A program made the position numbers and the translations under genes. A model generated the notes under the pieces. That model had not been told where the DNA came from. It made no database searches and saw only the letters and a program-made list of their open reading frames with translations. 64,000 nt of DNA from Parafrigoribacterium mesophilum (GTDB lineage: Bacteria; Actinomycetota; Actinomycetes; Actinomycetales; Microbacteriaceae): positions 1,674,001-1,738,000 of the forward strand of contig NZ_JBDJAF010000001.1 in assembly GCF_039652555.1 (NCBI RefSeq), given 5' to 3'. This document shows positions 33,063 through 41,557 of this stretch, piece after piece (positions within the stretch are counted from its first letter, which is position 1; each line of letters opens with the position of its first letter).

Positions 33063-34093
33063 TGACGCAGGTCCAGGATTCCCTTGAGGATGTCTTCGGC
33101 GGCGAGGTCCTTGGCCCACTTGTTCCAGACGGGCTTCAGCACCTCGAGGAAGGCTTCCTCATCGATCTCCGAGATCTGCACCCCGGCATCCTTCACCGCC
33201 TTGATGGCGTCATCCTGGATGTCTTTGAAGGTTTGGCGTTCGAATGCCGCGGCTTCTGTCATCGCCTTGGTCACGGCATCCTGCTCCGCCTTGTTCAGCG
33301 ACTTCCAGAACGAGTCAGACATGATGACCGGGCGTGGTTCCGCGAGGAATGCGGCGCTGGGTGAGGTGGCGTGCTTCACCAACTCGAACAACTTCATCGA
33401 GTTCACCGAGCCCCAGTCGAGGGTCGCACCCTTGACGACGCCGGTCTGGATGCCGGTGTACACCTCGCCGTAGGGCATCGGTGTCGGGTTGGCCCCGAGC
33501 GCCTGGAGGGCGGCGGCGAGCGCCGGGTTCTCGATGGCGCGCAGCTTCAATCCCTTCATGTCGGCCGGAGTCTTGATCGCCACGTCGGTCGTTTCGATCG
33601 AGCTGTCGCCGGTGCTGAACCAGTCGAGCACCTTGAACTTGCCCTGATCCTGGATCTTGCCCGCGAGCTTGTCCCCGATCGGCGATTCGATGATGCGGTT
33701 CATGTGGTCCTGGCCCTGGATCATGAACGGCATCTCGAGCAGGTTCATGATGGGGGCCAATGTGGCTAGTGCGCCGGCGCCGACACCGAGGTGCACCGAT
33801 CCGGTGAGGATCGACTCATTGATGTCCCGTTCTCCGCCGAGTTGCCCGCCTGGGTAGACCTTGACGGTCATCTTGCCGTCGGTTTGCTTCTCAAGGAGTT
33901 CCTTGAACTTCAGCGCGCCCGCCTGGTAGGGGAAGGATTCTGCGGTGATGTGCGCGAAGACGAGACTGTGGCTGCCGATCTCACCGTCGCCATCCGCCTT
34001 CGCCCCTTCCCCAGCTGTGCCGGAGCACGCGGTCAGAGCCAACGCGGAGACTGCCAGTGTCGCTATCGCGGCACGCCTGAACCTTTTAATCAA
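33059..34093 (-). CDS. dctP: TRAP transporter substrate-binding lipoprotein (DctP-type)
   Basis: A 344-residue binding protein from a TTG start at 34091-34093; no nearby in-frame ATG gives the signal peptide. The lipobox is SALALTACSG, so the mature N-terminus is a lipidated Cys exported across the membrane. The DctP fold shows VKVYPGGQLGGERDINESIL, the conserved Arg-containing MKGLKLRAIENPALAAALQA and PMPYGEVYTGIQTGVVKGA. TRAP systems import organic acids; the conserved Arg in the KLRAIENP strand supports a carboxylate ligand. It is 104 bases downstream of the DapA-type gene. Confidence 0.94.
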   Translation of the reverse strand: MIKRFRRAAIATLAVSALALTACSGTAGEGAKADGDGEIGSHSLVFAHITAESFPYQAGALKFKELLEKQTDGKMTVKVYPGGQLGGERDINESILTGSVHLGVGAGALATLAPIMNLLEMPFMIQGQDHMNRIIESPIGDKLAGKIQDQGKFKVLDWFSTGDSSIETTDVAIKTPADMKGLKLRAIENPALAAALQALGANPTPMPYGEVYTGIQTGVVKGATLDWGSVNSMKLFELVKHATSPSAAFLAEPRPVIMSDSFWKSLNKAEQDAVTKAMTEAAAFERQTFKDIQDDAIKAVKDAGVQISEIDEEAFLEVLKPVWNKWAKDLAAEDILKGILDLRQ

Positions 34094-34197
34094 TGTTCTT
34101 CACGTCCTTGTGTTCTTCGGATGCCGCAAGCGGCGCTAGGTGCGGAATTGGATGCGGTACTCGGTGGTGCGGATGCTTGTTACGTTCAGGGCGTACC

Positions 34198-35133
34198 TCA
34201 GCTCAGCAGACCAACCTGAACGAGCGTCTTTCGGATCTCCTCCTTTTCCTGGTCGGTGACGGCGGGTTCCGGCGCCCGCGCGGTGCCGTTGGGGATGCGT
34301 CCCAGCTGCACCAACGCTTCCTTGACGCGGGCGATGAATGAGAAGGTCGTGTTGCCCAGATCCCGACTGAACGTGTTGACCAGAGGAACGATTTTCGTGT
34401 TGGCGTGCTCGATGGCGGCGGTGTGGTCGCCGGAGTCGATCAGCCGGTTCAGTTCGGTCCACAGCGGGACGCCGACGTTGCCGATGCCGACCATCGAGCC
34501 GTCCGAGCCGTAGAGCAGCATGCTGACCAGTGTGTAGGTGTTGTTGTCGGCGTAGAGCAGCTTCCGTCCGGCGACCGCCTTGAAGTCGGCCTCGTAGACC
34601 TCCATCTCGACGGCCTCCTTGAAGCCGATGACCTTCTCGATCTCGCTGAGCCTGGCGATCGTGCTCGCCGGATAGGTGAGCCCGCTGGACCTCGAGTACT
34701 GGAATACGGTCATCGGGAGGCCGACGCCGGCGGCGAGGTCGGTGAAGAACTTGACCGCAATCTCCTCGTCACGAAGGAATCCGCGACGGAGGATGTTGTA
34801 GAACGGGGAGTTGATCTGCAGCGCGTCGACACCAGCCTCCTTCAGCTTGATGCCGAATTCGATCGTGTCTTTCGTCGAGGTCGGGCTGATTCCACTGATG
34901 ACGGGGATGCGACCGTTCACGGTCTCGGTGACGGCGCGCACGACGCTGAGCTGCTCGTCCCGGTTGAGGCCGCCGCCTTCACCGCTGTATCCACAGGTGA
35001 GGATGCCGTTCACCCCGGGCACGCCGACGACATATTCCACGTACTCCCGCAGCGCCGGAAGGTCTAAGGACTCGTCCGCCTTGAACGGGGTGACTACTGC
35101 CGTGACGACGCCCTTGAGGTCCATGACCGACAT
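34198..35133 (-). CDS. Dihydrodipicolinate synthase family aldolase (catabolic DapA-like)
   Basis: A 311-residue Schiff-base aldolase. The catalytic Lys is in IEKVIGFKEAVEME, the Tyr in MTVFQYSRSSGLTYP, and the ILTCGYSGEGGGLNRDEQ loop replaces the usual GTTGE, indicating a substrate other than aspartate semialdehyde. The family includes 2-keto-3-deoxy sugar acid aldolases/dehydratases, N-acetylneuraminate lyase and hydroxyproline-pathway enzymes. It leads the operon containing the TRAP transporter, so it likely acts on the imported compound or its product. The shared 16-base operator lies 22 bases upstream. Confidence 0.9.
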   Translation of the reverse strand: MSVMDLKGVVTAVVTPFKADESLDLPALREYVEYVVGVPGVNGILTCGYSGEGGGLNRDEQLSVVRAVTETVNGRIPVISGISPTSTKDTIEFGIKLKEAGVDALQINSPFYNILRRGFLRDEEIAVKFFTDLAAGVGLPMTVFQYSRSSGLTYPASTIARLSEIEKVIGFKEAVEMEVYEADFKAVAGRKLLYADNNTYTLVSMLLYGSDGSMVGIGNVGVPLWTELNRLIDSGDHTAAIEHANTKIVPLVNTFSRDLGNTTFSFIARVKEALVQLGRIPNGTARAPEPAVTDQEKEEIRKTLVQVGLLS

Positions 35134-35154
35134 TCCTGCTCCTTTGCGAAAACT

Positions 35155-35170
35155 GCGAAAACGATTGTGC
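35155..35170. promoter_or_regulatory. Operator-like 16-mer upstream of the dapA-TRAP operon
   Basis: GCGAAAACGATTGTGC is the exact reverse complement of the site before hyuA (30075-30090). An extra half-site GCGAAAACT lies ten bases nearer the gene at 35145-35153. It is the only upstream feature shared by the two operons that I could find. Confidence 0.75.
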
Positions 35171-35340
35171 GATTTCAGCGAGCATAGTGGAGCGCCGACT
35201 TGAAAGTCAACATGGCAGATTTCTCGGGTTCTTGGCGGCCTCGATCGCGCGACGTTTGCCATCCCGAGAGGATGCGCGCCCGCGCGTTGATCTTGATCCG
35301 AGGTGCCGGGGCGCGTAGAAGGGGGTGCGAATCACACAAA

Positions 35341-35361
35341 TTTCCAATATCCTATAGGAAA
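35341..35361. promoter_or_regulatory. Operator-like palindrome before the tetrulose kinase operon
   Basis: TTTCCAATATCCTATAGGAAA contains the perfect ten-base palindrome TCCTATAGGA and outer TTTCC/GGAAA arms. Its last 13 bases (ATCCTATAGGAAA, 35349-35361) recur exactly at 43527-43539 in front of a second, oppositely oriented operon. It lies within 25 bases of the kinase start, a repressor position. Confidence 0.75.
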
Positions 35362-35381
35362 GACGGTAGGAGATGGATGTC

Positions 35382-37118
35382 GTGACGCGGCTCTGGAATG
35401 ATCCAGCGGCATTCGCCGATGAGACGGTGAACGGATTCGTTCGTGCCAATGGGCGGTGGGTTCGTGCCGTGAAAGGCGGCGTCTCCCGCTCGACCCGATC
35501 GGCGGAACCCGAGGTGGCTCTGGTGGTCGGCGGCGGATCCGGCCACTACCCGGCGTTTGCGGGTCTTGTGGGGCCAGGTCTCGCTCACGGCGCCGCGATG
35601 GGGAACCTCTTCGCCTCGCCATCCGCGCGACAGGTCGAATCCGTGGTGCGAGCGAGCGAGCAGGGCAGGGGCGTCCTTCTGAGCTACGGGAACTATGCGG
35701 GGGACGTGCTGCACTTCAGCGCCGCACAGGAAGCCGTCCGCGCGGATGGCATCGACTGCCGCACCGTTACTGTGACCGACGACATCTTCAGTGCCGCACC
35801 CCAGGAGAAACACAAGCGTCGCGGTATTGCGGGCGACCTCACCGTGTTCAAGATCGCCGGCGCCGCCGCAGCATCCGGCTATGACCTTGACGGCGTCGAG
35901 CGCGTGGCCGTGCTGGCGAACGAGCGAACGCGCTCGATGGGAGTCGCCTTCACGGGGTGCACCCTTCCGGGAGCGGACGCTCCCCTATTCTCGGTTCCTG
36001 CCGGTCGCATGGCGGTCGGACTCGGAATACATGGCGAACCCGGAATCGACGAGATCGATATCCCCAGTGCCGATGGGCTCGCGGAACTGTTCGTCGAGCG
36101 CCTCCTTGCCGCGGTTGAAATTCCGGACGACGTCAGCGCCCAAGGCGCGCGGGTCGTTCCCATTCTCAATGGGCTCGGCTCGGTGAAGAACGAAGAACTC
36201 TATGTCGTGTTCGCGCGCATTGCGGAATTGCTCGAAGCCACCGGCATCTCCGTCGTGGATCCCCAGGTTGGTGAGTTCTGCACCAGTTTCGACATGGCGG
36301 GGGCATCGCTCACCCTGCTGTGGCTCAACGATGAACTGGAGTCGCTCTGGCTGGCTCCTGCAGACACTCCGGCGTTCCGCACCGGGGCGATCGATTCCGG
36401 CTCCCTGAGTCACGTCGATACCTCCATGCCGGAGACGTCAGAAGAGTCGGTCCCACCAGCGTCGGGCGACTCGCGCCGTGCCGCAGCGCGCGTGTGCGAT
36501 GCGCTGGCCGCCGTGCGCGAGGTAATCGATGAAAACGCGGAGGAACTGGGCCGCCTCGATGCTATAGCCGGAGACGGCGACCATGGAATCGGAATGCAGC
36601 GGGGGTCGATCGCTGCCTCCGCAGCAGCCGCGGCAGTCCTGGGCCAGCGCGCCGGCGTTCAAACGGTGCTCACCCGGGCGGCGGATGCTTGGTCGGATCG
36701 TGCGGGCGGCACTTCAGGAGCGCTGTGGGGCGTGATCCTGCGGACTCTCGGCAACACTCTCGGCGACACCGAGGCGGTCTCGCCCGCATCCGTTGCGGCT
36801 GCGGTGTCAGCCGCAACGCGGGCTGTGATGGAGTACGGCCAGGCAGTCGTCGGAGACAAGACAATGGTCGACGCGCTCGTTCCTTTTGCACAGACGCTGG
36901 CCGAACGCGTCAGTGCCGGCGAGCCCTTTTCGGCGGCCTGGACCGCAGCAGCCACTGCCGCATCGGCAGCGGCCGATCAGACTAAAGATCTCATGCCCCA
37001 CCTGGGTCGCGCACGCGCGCACGGTGACAAGGCGCTGGGCGTCCCGGATCCCGGGGCCGTCTCGTTCGCCCTCATCGTCGAACGGCTGCGCACGTTGCCG
37101 ACAGTCCCCACGCACTGA
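35382..37118 (+). CDS. Dihydroxyacetone kinase family protein (DhaK-DhaL fusion), probable tetrulose kinase
   Basis: A 578-residue fusion kinase. GTG 35382 gives the normal spacing from AGGAG and the usual N-terminus VTRLWNDPAAFADE; the ATG at 35373 directly abuts the Shine-Dalgarno. The DhaK half has VVGGGSGHYPAFAGLVG and the substrate-binding His in GLGIHGEPGIDEID. The DhaL half (from about residue 360) has the ATP/Mg aspartates in LDAIAGDGDHGIGMQRG and GGTSGALWGVILRTLG. Single-chain DhaKL proteins paired with RpiB- and TIM-type isomerases act as erythrulose kinases in the mycobacterial tetritol pathways, so L- or D-erythrulose is the likely substrate; glycerone remains possible. Confidence 0.92.
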   Translation: MTRLWNDPAAFADETVNGFVRANGRWVRAVKGGVSRSTRSAEPEVALVVGGGSGHYPAFAGLVGPGLAHGAAMGNLFASPSARQVESVVRASEQGRGVLLSYGNYAGDVLHFSAAQEAVRADGIDCRTVTVTDDIFSAAPQEKHKRRGIAGDLTVFKIAGAAAASGYDLDGVERVAVLANERTRSMGVAFTGCTLPGADAPLFSVPAGRMAVGLGIHGEPGIDEIDIPSADGLAELFVERLLAAVEIPDDVSAQGARVVPILNGLGSVKNEELYVVFARIAELLEATGISVVDPQVGEFCTSFDMAGASLTLLWLNDELESLWLAPADTPAFRTGAIDSGSLSHVDTSMPETSEESVPPASGDSRRAAARVCDALAAVREVIDENAEELGRLDAIAGDGDHGIGMQRGSIAASAAAAAVLGQRAGVQTVLTRAADAWSDRAGGTSGALWGVILRTLGNTLGDTEAVSPASVAAAVSAATRAVMEYGQAVVGDKTMVDALVPFAQTLAERVSAGEPFSAAWTAAATAASAAADQTKDLMPHLGRARAHGDKALGVPDPGAVSFALIVERLRTLPTVPTH

Positions 37119-37133
37119 ACAAGAAGGAGAATC

Positions 37134-37595
37134 ATGACAAACAAGTGGCGCATTGTGGTGGGGTCGGACGATGCCGGCTTCCAATACAAGGAAATCATCA
37201 AGAAAGACCTCGAAAGCAACGAACTCGTGGCCTCGGTCGCGGACGTTGGCGTCGACGCGACAGGACACACGAACTATCCGACCATTGCGACCACTGCCGC
37301 CGAAATGGTGGCGCGCGGTGAGGCCGACCGTGCGGTGTTGATCTGCGGAACGGGACTCGGCGTGGCGATAGCGGCGAACAAGGTACCCGGCATTCGCGCC
37401 GTCACCGCCCACGACGGTTATTCGGTCGAACGCGGTGTCCTCTCTAACAACGCACAGGTGCTCTGCATGGGACAGCGGGTGGTCGGCATCGAGCTTGCCC
37501 GGCGCAACGTCCGCGAGTGGCTAACGTACGTATTCGATGAGACCAGTCCTTCCAACGCCAAGGTGCAGGAGATCTGTTCGTACGAGGGCGTGTGA
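37134..37595 (+). CDS. RpiB/LacAB family sugar-phosphate isomerase
   Basis: A 153-residue isomerase starting at ATG 37134 behind AAGGAG. IVVGSDDAGFQYKEII is the N-terminal strand, RAVLICGTGLGVAIAANKVP contains the active-site Cys and phosphate loop, and HDGYSVERGVLSNNAQVLCM follows. RpiB-fold enzymes interconvert aldose/ketose phosphates. In the kinase-RpiB-TIM context the expected reaction is erythrulose-4-phosphate to erythrose-4-phosphate rather than ribose-5-phosphate isomerisation. It ends in a GTGA overlap with the TIM-type gene. Confidence 0.9.
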   Translation: MTNKWRIVVGSDDAGFQYKEIIKKDLESNELVASVADVGVDATGHTNYPTIATTAAEMVARGEADRAVLICGTGLGVAIAANKVPGIRAVTAHDGYSVERGVLSNNAQVLCMGQRVVGIELARRNVREWLTYVFDETSPSNAKVQEICSYEGV

Positions 37596-38392
37596 CCGCG
37601 CCCGCGCCCGCCCGCACGCGATACCTCATCGGGGTAAGTCTGAAAATGTACTTCAGCCACGCCCGAACCGTCGAGTGGTGTCGCGCGGTGGCAGAGATTG
37701 CGCGTGCCCACCCCGCGGTGGCCCGTGAGGAGGCGGAGTTGTTCGTCATCCCCGGTTATCTCTCGGTGCCGGCGGCGCGACAGGCCCTTGGTGACGATGT
37801 TGCCGTTGGTGCCCAAGATCTCAGCGTCGAAGATGTCGGCGCGTTCACCGGGGAAGTCAGCGGGGCAACCATCGCCGAACTCGGATGCAGCGTGGTCGAA
37901 GTCGGGCACGCGGAGCGCCGCCGACTGTACGGAGAAACCGACGACATAGTTCGGGCCAAGGTTGCGGCCGCGATCCGAAATGGCCTCACCCCGGTGCTGT
38001 GCATCGGCGAAGCCACACAAGGCACTGCGGAGGAGGCCATCAGGCAGTGCATTCGTCAGTTTGACGATGCTACGTGCACTGTGCGGGGTGCCGGCGATTT
38101 CGGGAGGATCATCGTGGCATACGAGCCCTTGTGGGCGATCGGTGCCGTCCAGCCGGCGACGCCCGATTACATCCGCGCAGTCTGCGGCCCGCTGCGGAAC
38201 CACCTGATCAGACAGACGGATGCTGCTCACTCAGCCCTGATCTACGGTGGCAGCGCCGGCCCTGGCCTCCTCACCGAGATCGGCGACACGGTAGACGGCA
38301 TCTTCCTCGGTCGCTTTGCCCACGACCCCGCCGCGGTTGCACAGATCCTCGACGAAGTGCACGCGCTCGCGGCATCGACTGCCGCCCGCTGA
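37592..38392 (+). CDS. Triosephosphate isomerase-like protein, probable tetrulose-phosphate isomerase
   Basis: A 266-residue TIM-barrel isomerase from GTG 37592. The catalytic Lys lies in GVSLKMYFSHART, the His in VVEVGHAERRRLYGE and the Glu in IIVAYEPLWAIGA, so all three acid-base residues are present. The housekeeping TIM signature NWKMN is replaced by SLKMY, and the phosphate loop reads YGGSAGPG. These changes, together with the kinase and RpiB neighbours, suggest an erythrulose-phosphate isomerase (LerI/EryH-like) rather than glycolytic TIM. Confidence 0.9.
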   Translation: MTAPAPARTRYLIGVSLKMYFSHARTVEWCRAVAEIARAHPAVAREEAELFVIPGYLSVPAARQALGDDVAVGAQDLSVEDVGAFTGEVSGATIAELGCSVVEVGHAERRRLYGETDDIVRAKVAAAIRNGLTPVLCIGEATQGTAEEAIRQCIRQFDDATCTVRGAGDFGRIIVAYEPLWAIGAVQPATPDYIRAVCGPLRNHLIRQTDAAHSALIYGGSAGPGLLTEIGDTVDGIFLGRFAHDPAAVAQILDEVHALAASTAAR

Positions 38393-38417
38393 TAACATCT
38401 GCATTCCGGAGGTATGG

Positions 38418-39137
38418 ATGTCGCAAACCATCAGCCCGATCAACGCAGGAGTCGCTCTCGAACGCCGAGGCCTGCGGGATCGCGTCTATGAGCTCGTTCT
38501 GGACACGTTGATGAGTCCCGACATCGAGCCCGGGGCACGCTTGTCCATCGACACCGTCGCTCGCGACCTGCACGTGTCGCCGACCCCGGTTCGCGAGGCG
38601 CTCGTGCTGCTGGAACGCACCGGCCTAGTGACTCGGGAGGCGCACAAAGGCTACCGCGTGTCGCCCCCGATCTCGGACGGACAACTCGAGGCCTTGTTCG
38701 ACGCCCGACTCGTGCTCGAGGGTGGCGCCACAGAGCTGGCGGCGGCGAACTCGGCCGCAATCGTCCCCGCGCTCGAGAACGCCTTGGTCGCCCACCGAGA
38801 AATCACTGGCCGCGTCAAGAGCGCGGCATCGGCCGGCGAGATTCCGGTCGAGTTGCTCCGGGAGTATTTCGCCATCGACTGGAGCTTTCACCGCCTCATC
38901 TTCGAGGGCACTCACAACCCCTTCCTTCTCGACATGTCGGAATCGATCTCGACCCGGGTCCACCGGATGCGTCAGACTGTGCACACCGGCGTCACCGACG
39001 CGGACGACGCCGTGACAGAACACACGGCGGTCCTTGATGCGTTCAAGGGCGGAAACCCAAGGGTTGCCGCCGCGGCGATGCGTGACCACATTGAACGGGT
39101 GCGCGTGCGGTCACGCTCAGACTCCAAGGCGACATAA
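38418..39137 (+). CDS. GntR-family regulator (FCD subgroup) of the tetrose locus
   Basis: A 239-residue regulator from ATG 38418, with GGAGG at 38408-38412. The winged helix includes LSIDTVARDLHVSPTPVREA and LVTREAHKGYRVSPPISDGQ. The FCD domain has LFDARLVLEGGATELAA, IDWSFHRLIFEGTHNPFL and VTEHTAVLDAFKGGN with metal-binding His/Asp residues. It is the last gene of the kinase operon and the only regulator between the two copies of the TCCTATAGGA motif, so it is the natural candidate to bind both. A strong terminator follows. Confidence 0.9.
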   Translation: MSQTISPINAGVALERRGLRDRVYELVLDTLMSPDIEPGARLSIDTVARDLHVSPTPVREALVLLERTGLVTREAHKGYRVSPPISDGQLEALFDARLVLEGGATELAAANSAAIVPALENALVAHREITGRVKSAASAGEIPVELLREYFAIDWSFHRLIFEGTHNPFLLDMSESISTRVHRMRQTVHTGVTDADDAVTEHTAVLDAFKGGNPRVAAAAMRDHIERVRVRSRSDSKAT

Positions 39138-39158
39138 CAGGGCTTGGGCCGGCATGAA

Positions 39159-39196
39159 AAAAGTCGGGTCGAGCAACGAGGCTCGACCCGACTTTT
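39159..39196. terminator. Bidirectional intrinsic terminator
   Basis: A perfect 16-bp stem, AAAAGTCGGGTCGAGC with GCTCGACCCGACTTTT, around a six-base loop. An A-run precedes it and a T-run ends it, so it can terminate from both sides. It lies between the convergent GntR and MFS genes. Confidence 0.95.
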
Positions 39197-39227
39197 CTCT
39201 CCCTGACACCAGCCAGCGTGGGCGAAA

Positions 39228-40598
39228 TCAGTCGGCGGGCACGGTCTCCAGGAAGGCGTCCGCCTTGGCGGCCCTGAAGTACTTGGTGCAGAACAGCATC
39301 GCCGCGGCGAGGAACGCGAACACACCGAGCGAGATGATGCCCCATACCCCGCTGTCGGTCGGAACCGCGGCGTTGATAGAGGTGCGCATGATCGGCGCCA
39401 CGAATCCACCGAGGTTTCCGAGCGAGTTGATCATGCCGATGCCGGCCGCAGCGGCCGTTCCCGTCAGGAAGGCCGTCGGATAGGCCCAGGTGATCGGTCC
39501 GACGGTGAGGAAGCTCGCCACGGCAAGAGTGATGAACAGGATGCCGAGGATCGGCTGATTGTTCGCGCCGGCCCAGCCGGAGCCCAGAATAAACAGGCCG
39601 GTGGCGATGAAGAACCAGGTACCCCAGTTGCGCCGACGGAGCACGGTGTTCGCATGCTTGCCGAAGTAGTAGCAGGCGAACAGGCCGACGAACCACGGGA
39701 TGCCGGCCACGAGCCCGACCTGCCAGCCGACCTTCTGGCCGATCAGGTTCGAGACCTGTTGCGGCAGGTAGAACGTGGTTCCGTACACCGCGATCTGCAG
39801 GCAGAAGTAGATGATGGTGAAGTACCACACCTTCCAGCTGCCCATTGCCCGCCAGATCCCGGTCGGCCCATCCTGGGTGCGAACGGTGTTCTCTTTGTCC
39901 ATGACGGCGAGCAACGCTGTTTTTTCGTCCTCATTGAGGAACTTGGCCTGTTGCGGGTTGTTGATGAGCAAGAAGGCGGCGACGATGCCCGCGATGATCG
40001 CGAGCACGCCCTCACCGAAGAACATCACCTGCCAGCCCTCCCACGGGGTTACCGTGTCACCGAAGCTGATCAGTCCGCCGCTCAGCGGAGCGCCGAGCAT
40101 CTGTGACAGAGGCTGGGCCAGATAGAAGATGGCGAACATCGCGACGCGCACCTTGTTCGGGAACCAATCCGCCAGGAACATGATGATGCCGGGGAAGAGC
40201 CCGGCCTCCGTGACGCCGAGCAGGAACCGGAGCACGATGAACATCGTGTCGTCCGTGGTGAAGGCGAACGCCGCCGCGACGATTCCCCAGGTGATCGCGA
40301 TGCGCGCGAGCCAGAACCGTGCGCCGAACTTCTTCAGCAACAGGTTGCTGGGGACTTCGAACAGTGCGTATCCGATGAAGAAGATGCCGGCGCCGAGTGC
40401 GAACGCTCCGTCGGAGACGCCTCGATCCATCCTGAGGGCTTCCTCGGCGAAGCCGACGTTCGTGCGATCGAGGAACGCGACGAAGTAGAGCAGGACAAGC
40501 ATCGGCATGAGGTGCCGCGCTGCCTTCGAGATCGCCGACTTGAGCACCGGTTCTTGCAGTACGTTGCTCTGGCTGGCAACAGGGGATGAAATGGACAA
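39228..40598 (-). CDS. MFS transporter, anion:cation symporter (ACS) type
   Basis: A 456-residue, 12-helix permease. FLDRTNVGFAEEALRMDRG after helix 1, FRFLLGVTEAGLFPGIIMFLADWF-like sequence (split LLGVTEAGLFPGIIMFLADW), and the central loop EDEKTALLAVMDKENT are characteristic of the ACS group that imports tartrate, galactonate, phthalate or glucarate. It is the last gene of the leftward operon that begins with a sugar isomerase at 43483. By context it probably imports a four-carbon sugar acid or sugar alcohol. Confidence 0.92.
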   Translation of the reverse strand: MSISSPVASQSNVLQEPVLKSAISKAARHLMPMLVLLYFVAFLDRTNVGFAEEALRMDRGVSDGAFALGAGIFFIGYALFEVPSNLLLKKFGARFWLARIAITWGIVAAAFAFTTDDTMFIVLRFLLGVTEAGLFPGIIMFLADWFPNKVRVAMFAIFYLAQPLSQMLGAPLSGGLISFGDTVTPWEGWQVMFFGEGVLAIIAGIVAAFLLINNPQQAKFLNEDEKTALLAVMDKENTVRTQDGPTGIWRAMGSWKVWYFTIIYFCLQIAVYGTTFYLPQQVSNLIGQKVGWQVGLVAGIPWFVGLFACYYFGKHANTVLRRRNWGTWFFIATGLFILGSGWAGANNQPILGILFITLAVASFLTVGPITWAYPTAFLTGTAAAAGIGMINSLGNLGGFVAPIMRTSINAAVPTDSGVWGIISLGVFAFLAAAMLFCTKYFRAAKADAFLETVPAD

Positions 40599-40639
40599 AT
40601 TCTGCTCTCCTTTGAGTGGGTGGTGCGTGGGTGGTGGGG

Positions 40640-40750
40640 TCAGCCGAACAGGTGGGGGAAGATCATCCAGATCCCGGCCCCGACGAGGATGACCCCGATG
40701 ACGAGGAAGAGGATGCGTCCCTTGGACCAGGGCCCGGAGATGTCGGTCAT
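40640..40750 (-). CDS. 36-residue single-span membrane peptide
   Basis: An ORF from the ATG at 40748-40750 to TGA at 40640. It encodes MTDISGPWSKGRILFLVIG, then VILVGAGIWMIFPHLFG. The sequence TAGGAGCACAAC lies directly upstream, a good ribosome-binding site. A polar, basic N-terminus precedes one hydrophobic helix of about 20 residues, predicted N-in. It fills the gap between the SDR and MFS genes on the same strand, nine bases after the SDR stop. It may be a small accessory subunit of the MFS permease. No family is recognised. Confidence 0.7.
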   Translation of the reverse strand: MTDISGPWSKGRILFLVIGVILVGAGIWMIFPHLFG

Positions 40751-40759
40751 GTTGTGCTC

Positions 40760-41527
40760 CTAATTCATGTAGAGGCCGCCGTTGACGTTCAGGGTCTGCC
40801 CCGTCACGAATCCGGCGTCCTCGCTGATGAGATAAGAAATTGCAGCGGCGATGTCCCGCGTGGTGCCGATGCGGGGCAGCACACCGTCGGCCGCCATCGC
40901 CGTTTTGCGTTCCTCGGTGAGGGTGCCGCCCATGATGTCGGTGTCGATCGGACCCGGCGCGACCACGTTCACGGTGACCCCGGCGGCGCCCAACTCGCGG
41001 GCGACGCTACGCGAAAAGCCGATGATGGCGGCCTTCGACGCCGAGTAGACGGTCTTGCTGAACGTTCCGCCGCCGCGCTGCGCCGAAACCGATGACAGGC
41101 TGACGACGCGGCCCAGTCCGTGCTTGACCATTGATTCGACGGCACGGCGTGTGGCGTAGTGCACACCGTTCAGGTTGATGCTGATGACCCGGTCCCATTC
41201 CTCTGGCGTTACCTCGAGGTACGGCACCGGGGAGGACACGCCGGCGAGGTTCACCAATGCGACGACCTGCGGCAGTGTGGCCTCCAGTTCGTCGAAGGCG
41301 GCGCGCACCTGACTATCGGATGCGACATTGGCGCCGGCACCGGCGGCCTGAACGCCATGCTCCTGCGCGATTTCGGCAGCGACCAGCCGGGAGGCGGCCG
41401 CGTCGAGATCGATGATGCCGACGTTCCAGCCGAGCGCCGCCAGATAGTGGGCCGTTGCCCTACCGATCCCGCGCGGGGACGCTGCCCCGGTGAGGATCAC
41501 GGTGCGGGATTCAGGGAAGGTCGTCAT
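40760..41527 (-). CDS. SDR-family oxidoreductase
   Basis: A 255-residue classical short-chain dehydrogenase. The cofactor motif is VILTGAASPRGIGRATAHYL (TGxxxGIG with insertion), followed by NVGIIDLDAA suggesting NAD(H) through the Asp after beta-2. The catalytic Ser is in VVSLSSVSAQRGG, Tyr and Lys in KTVYSASKAAIIGFSRS, and NVVAPGPIDTDIM completes the active site. Similar enzymes oxidise sugar alcohols such as threitol or reduce 3-oxoacyl groups. Its position in a tetrose-regulated operon supports a polyol dehydrogenase, but this is inferred. Confidence 0.9.
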   Translation of the reverse strand: MTTFPESRTVILTGAASPRGIGRATAHYLAALGWNVGIIDLDAAASRLVAAEIAQEHGVQAAGAGANVASDSQVRAAFDELEATLPQVVALVNLAGVSSPVPYLEVTPEEWDRVISINLNGVHYATRRAVESMVKHGLGRVVSLSSVSAQRGGGTFSKTVYSASKAAIIGFSRSVARELGAAGVTVNVVAPGPIDTDIMGGTLTEERKTAMAADGVLPRIGTTRDIAAAISYLISEDAGFVTGQTLNVNGGLYMN

Positions 41528-41557
41528 CGATGACTCCGTTCTGATGTGGTCGAGTGG

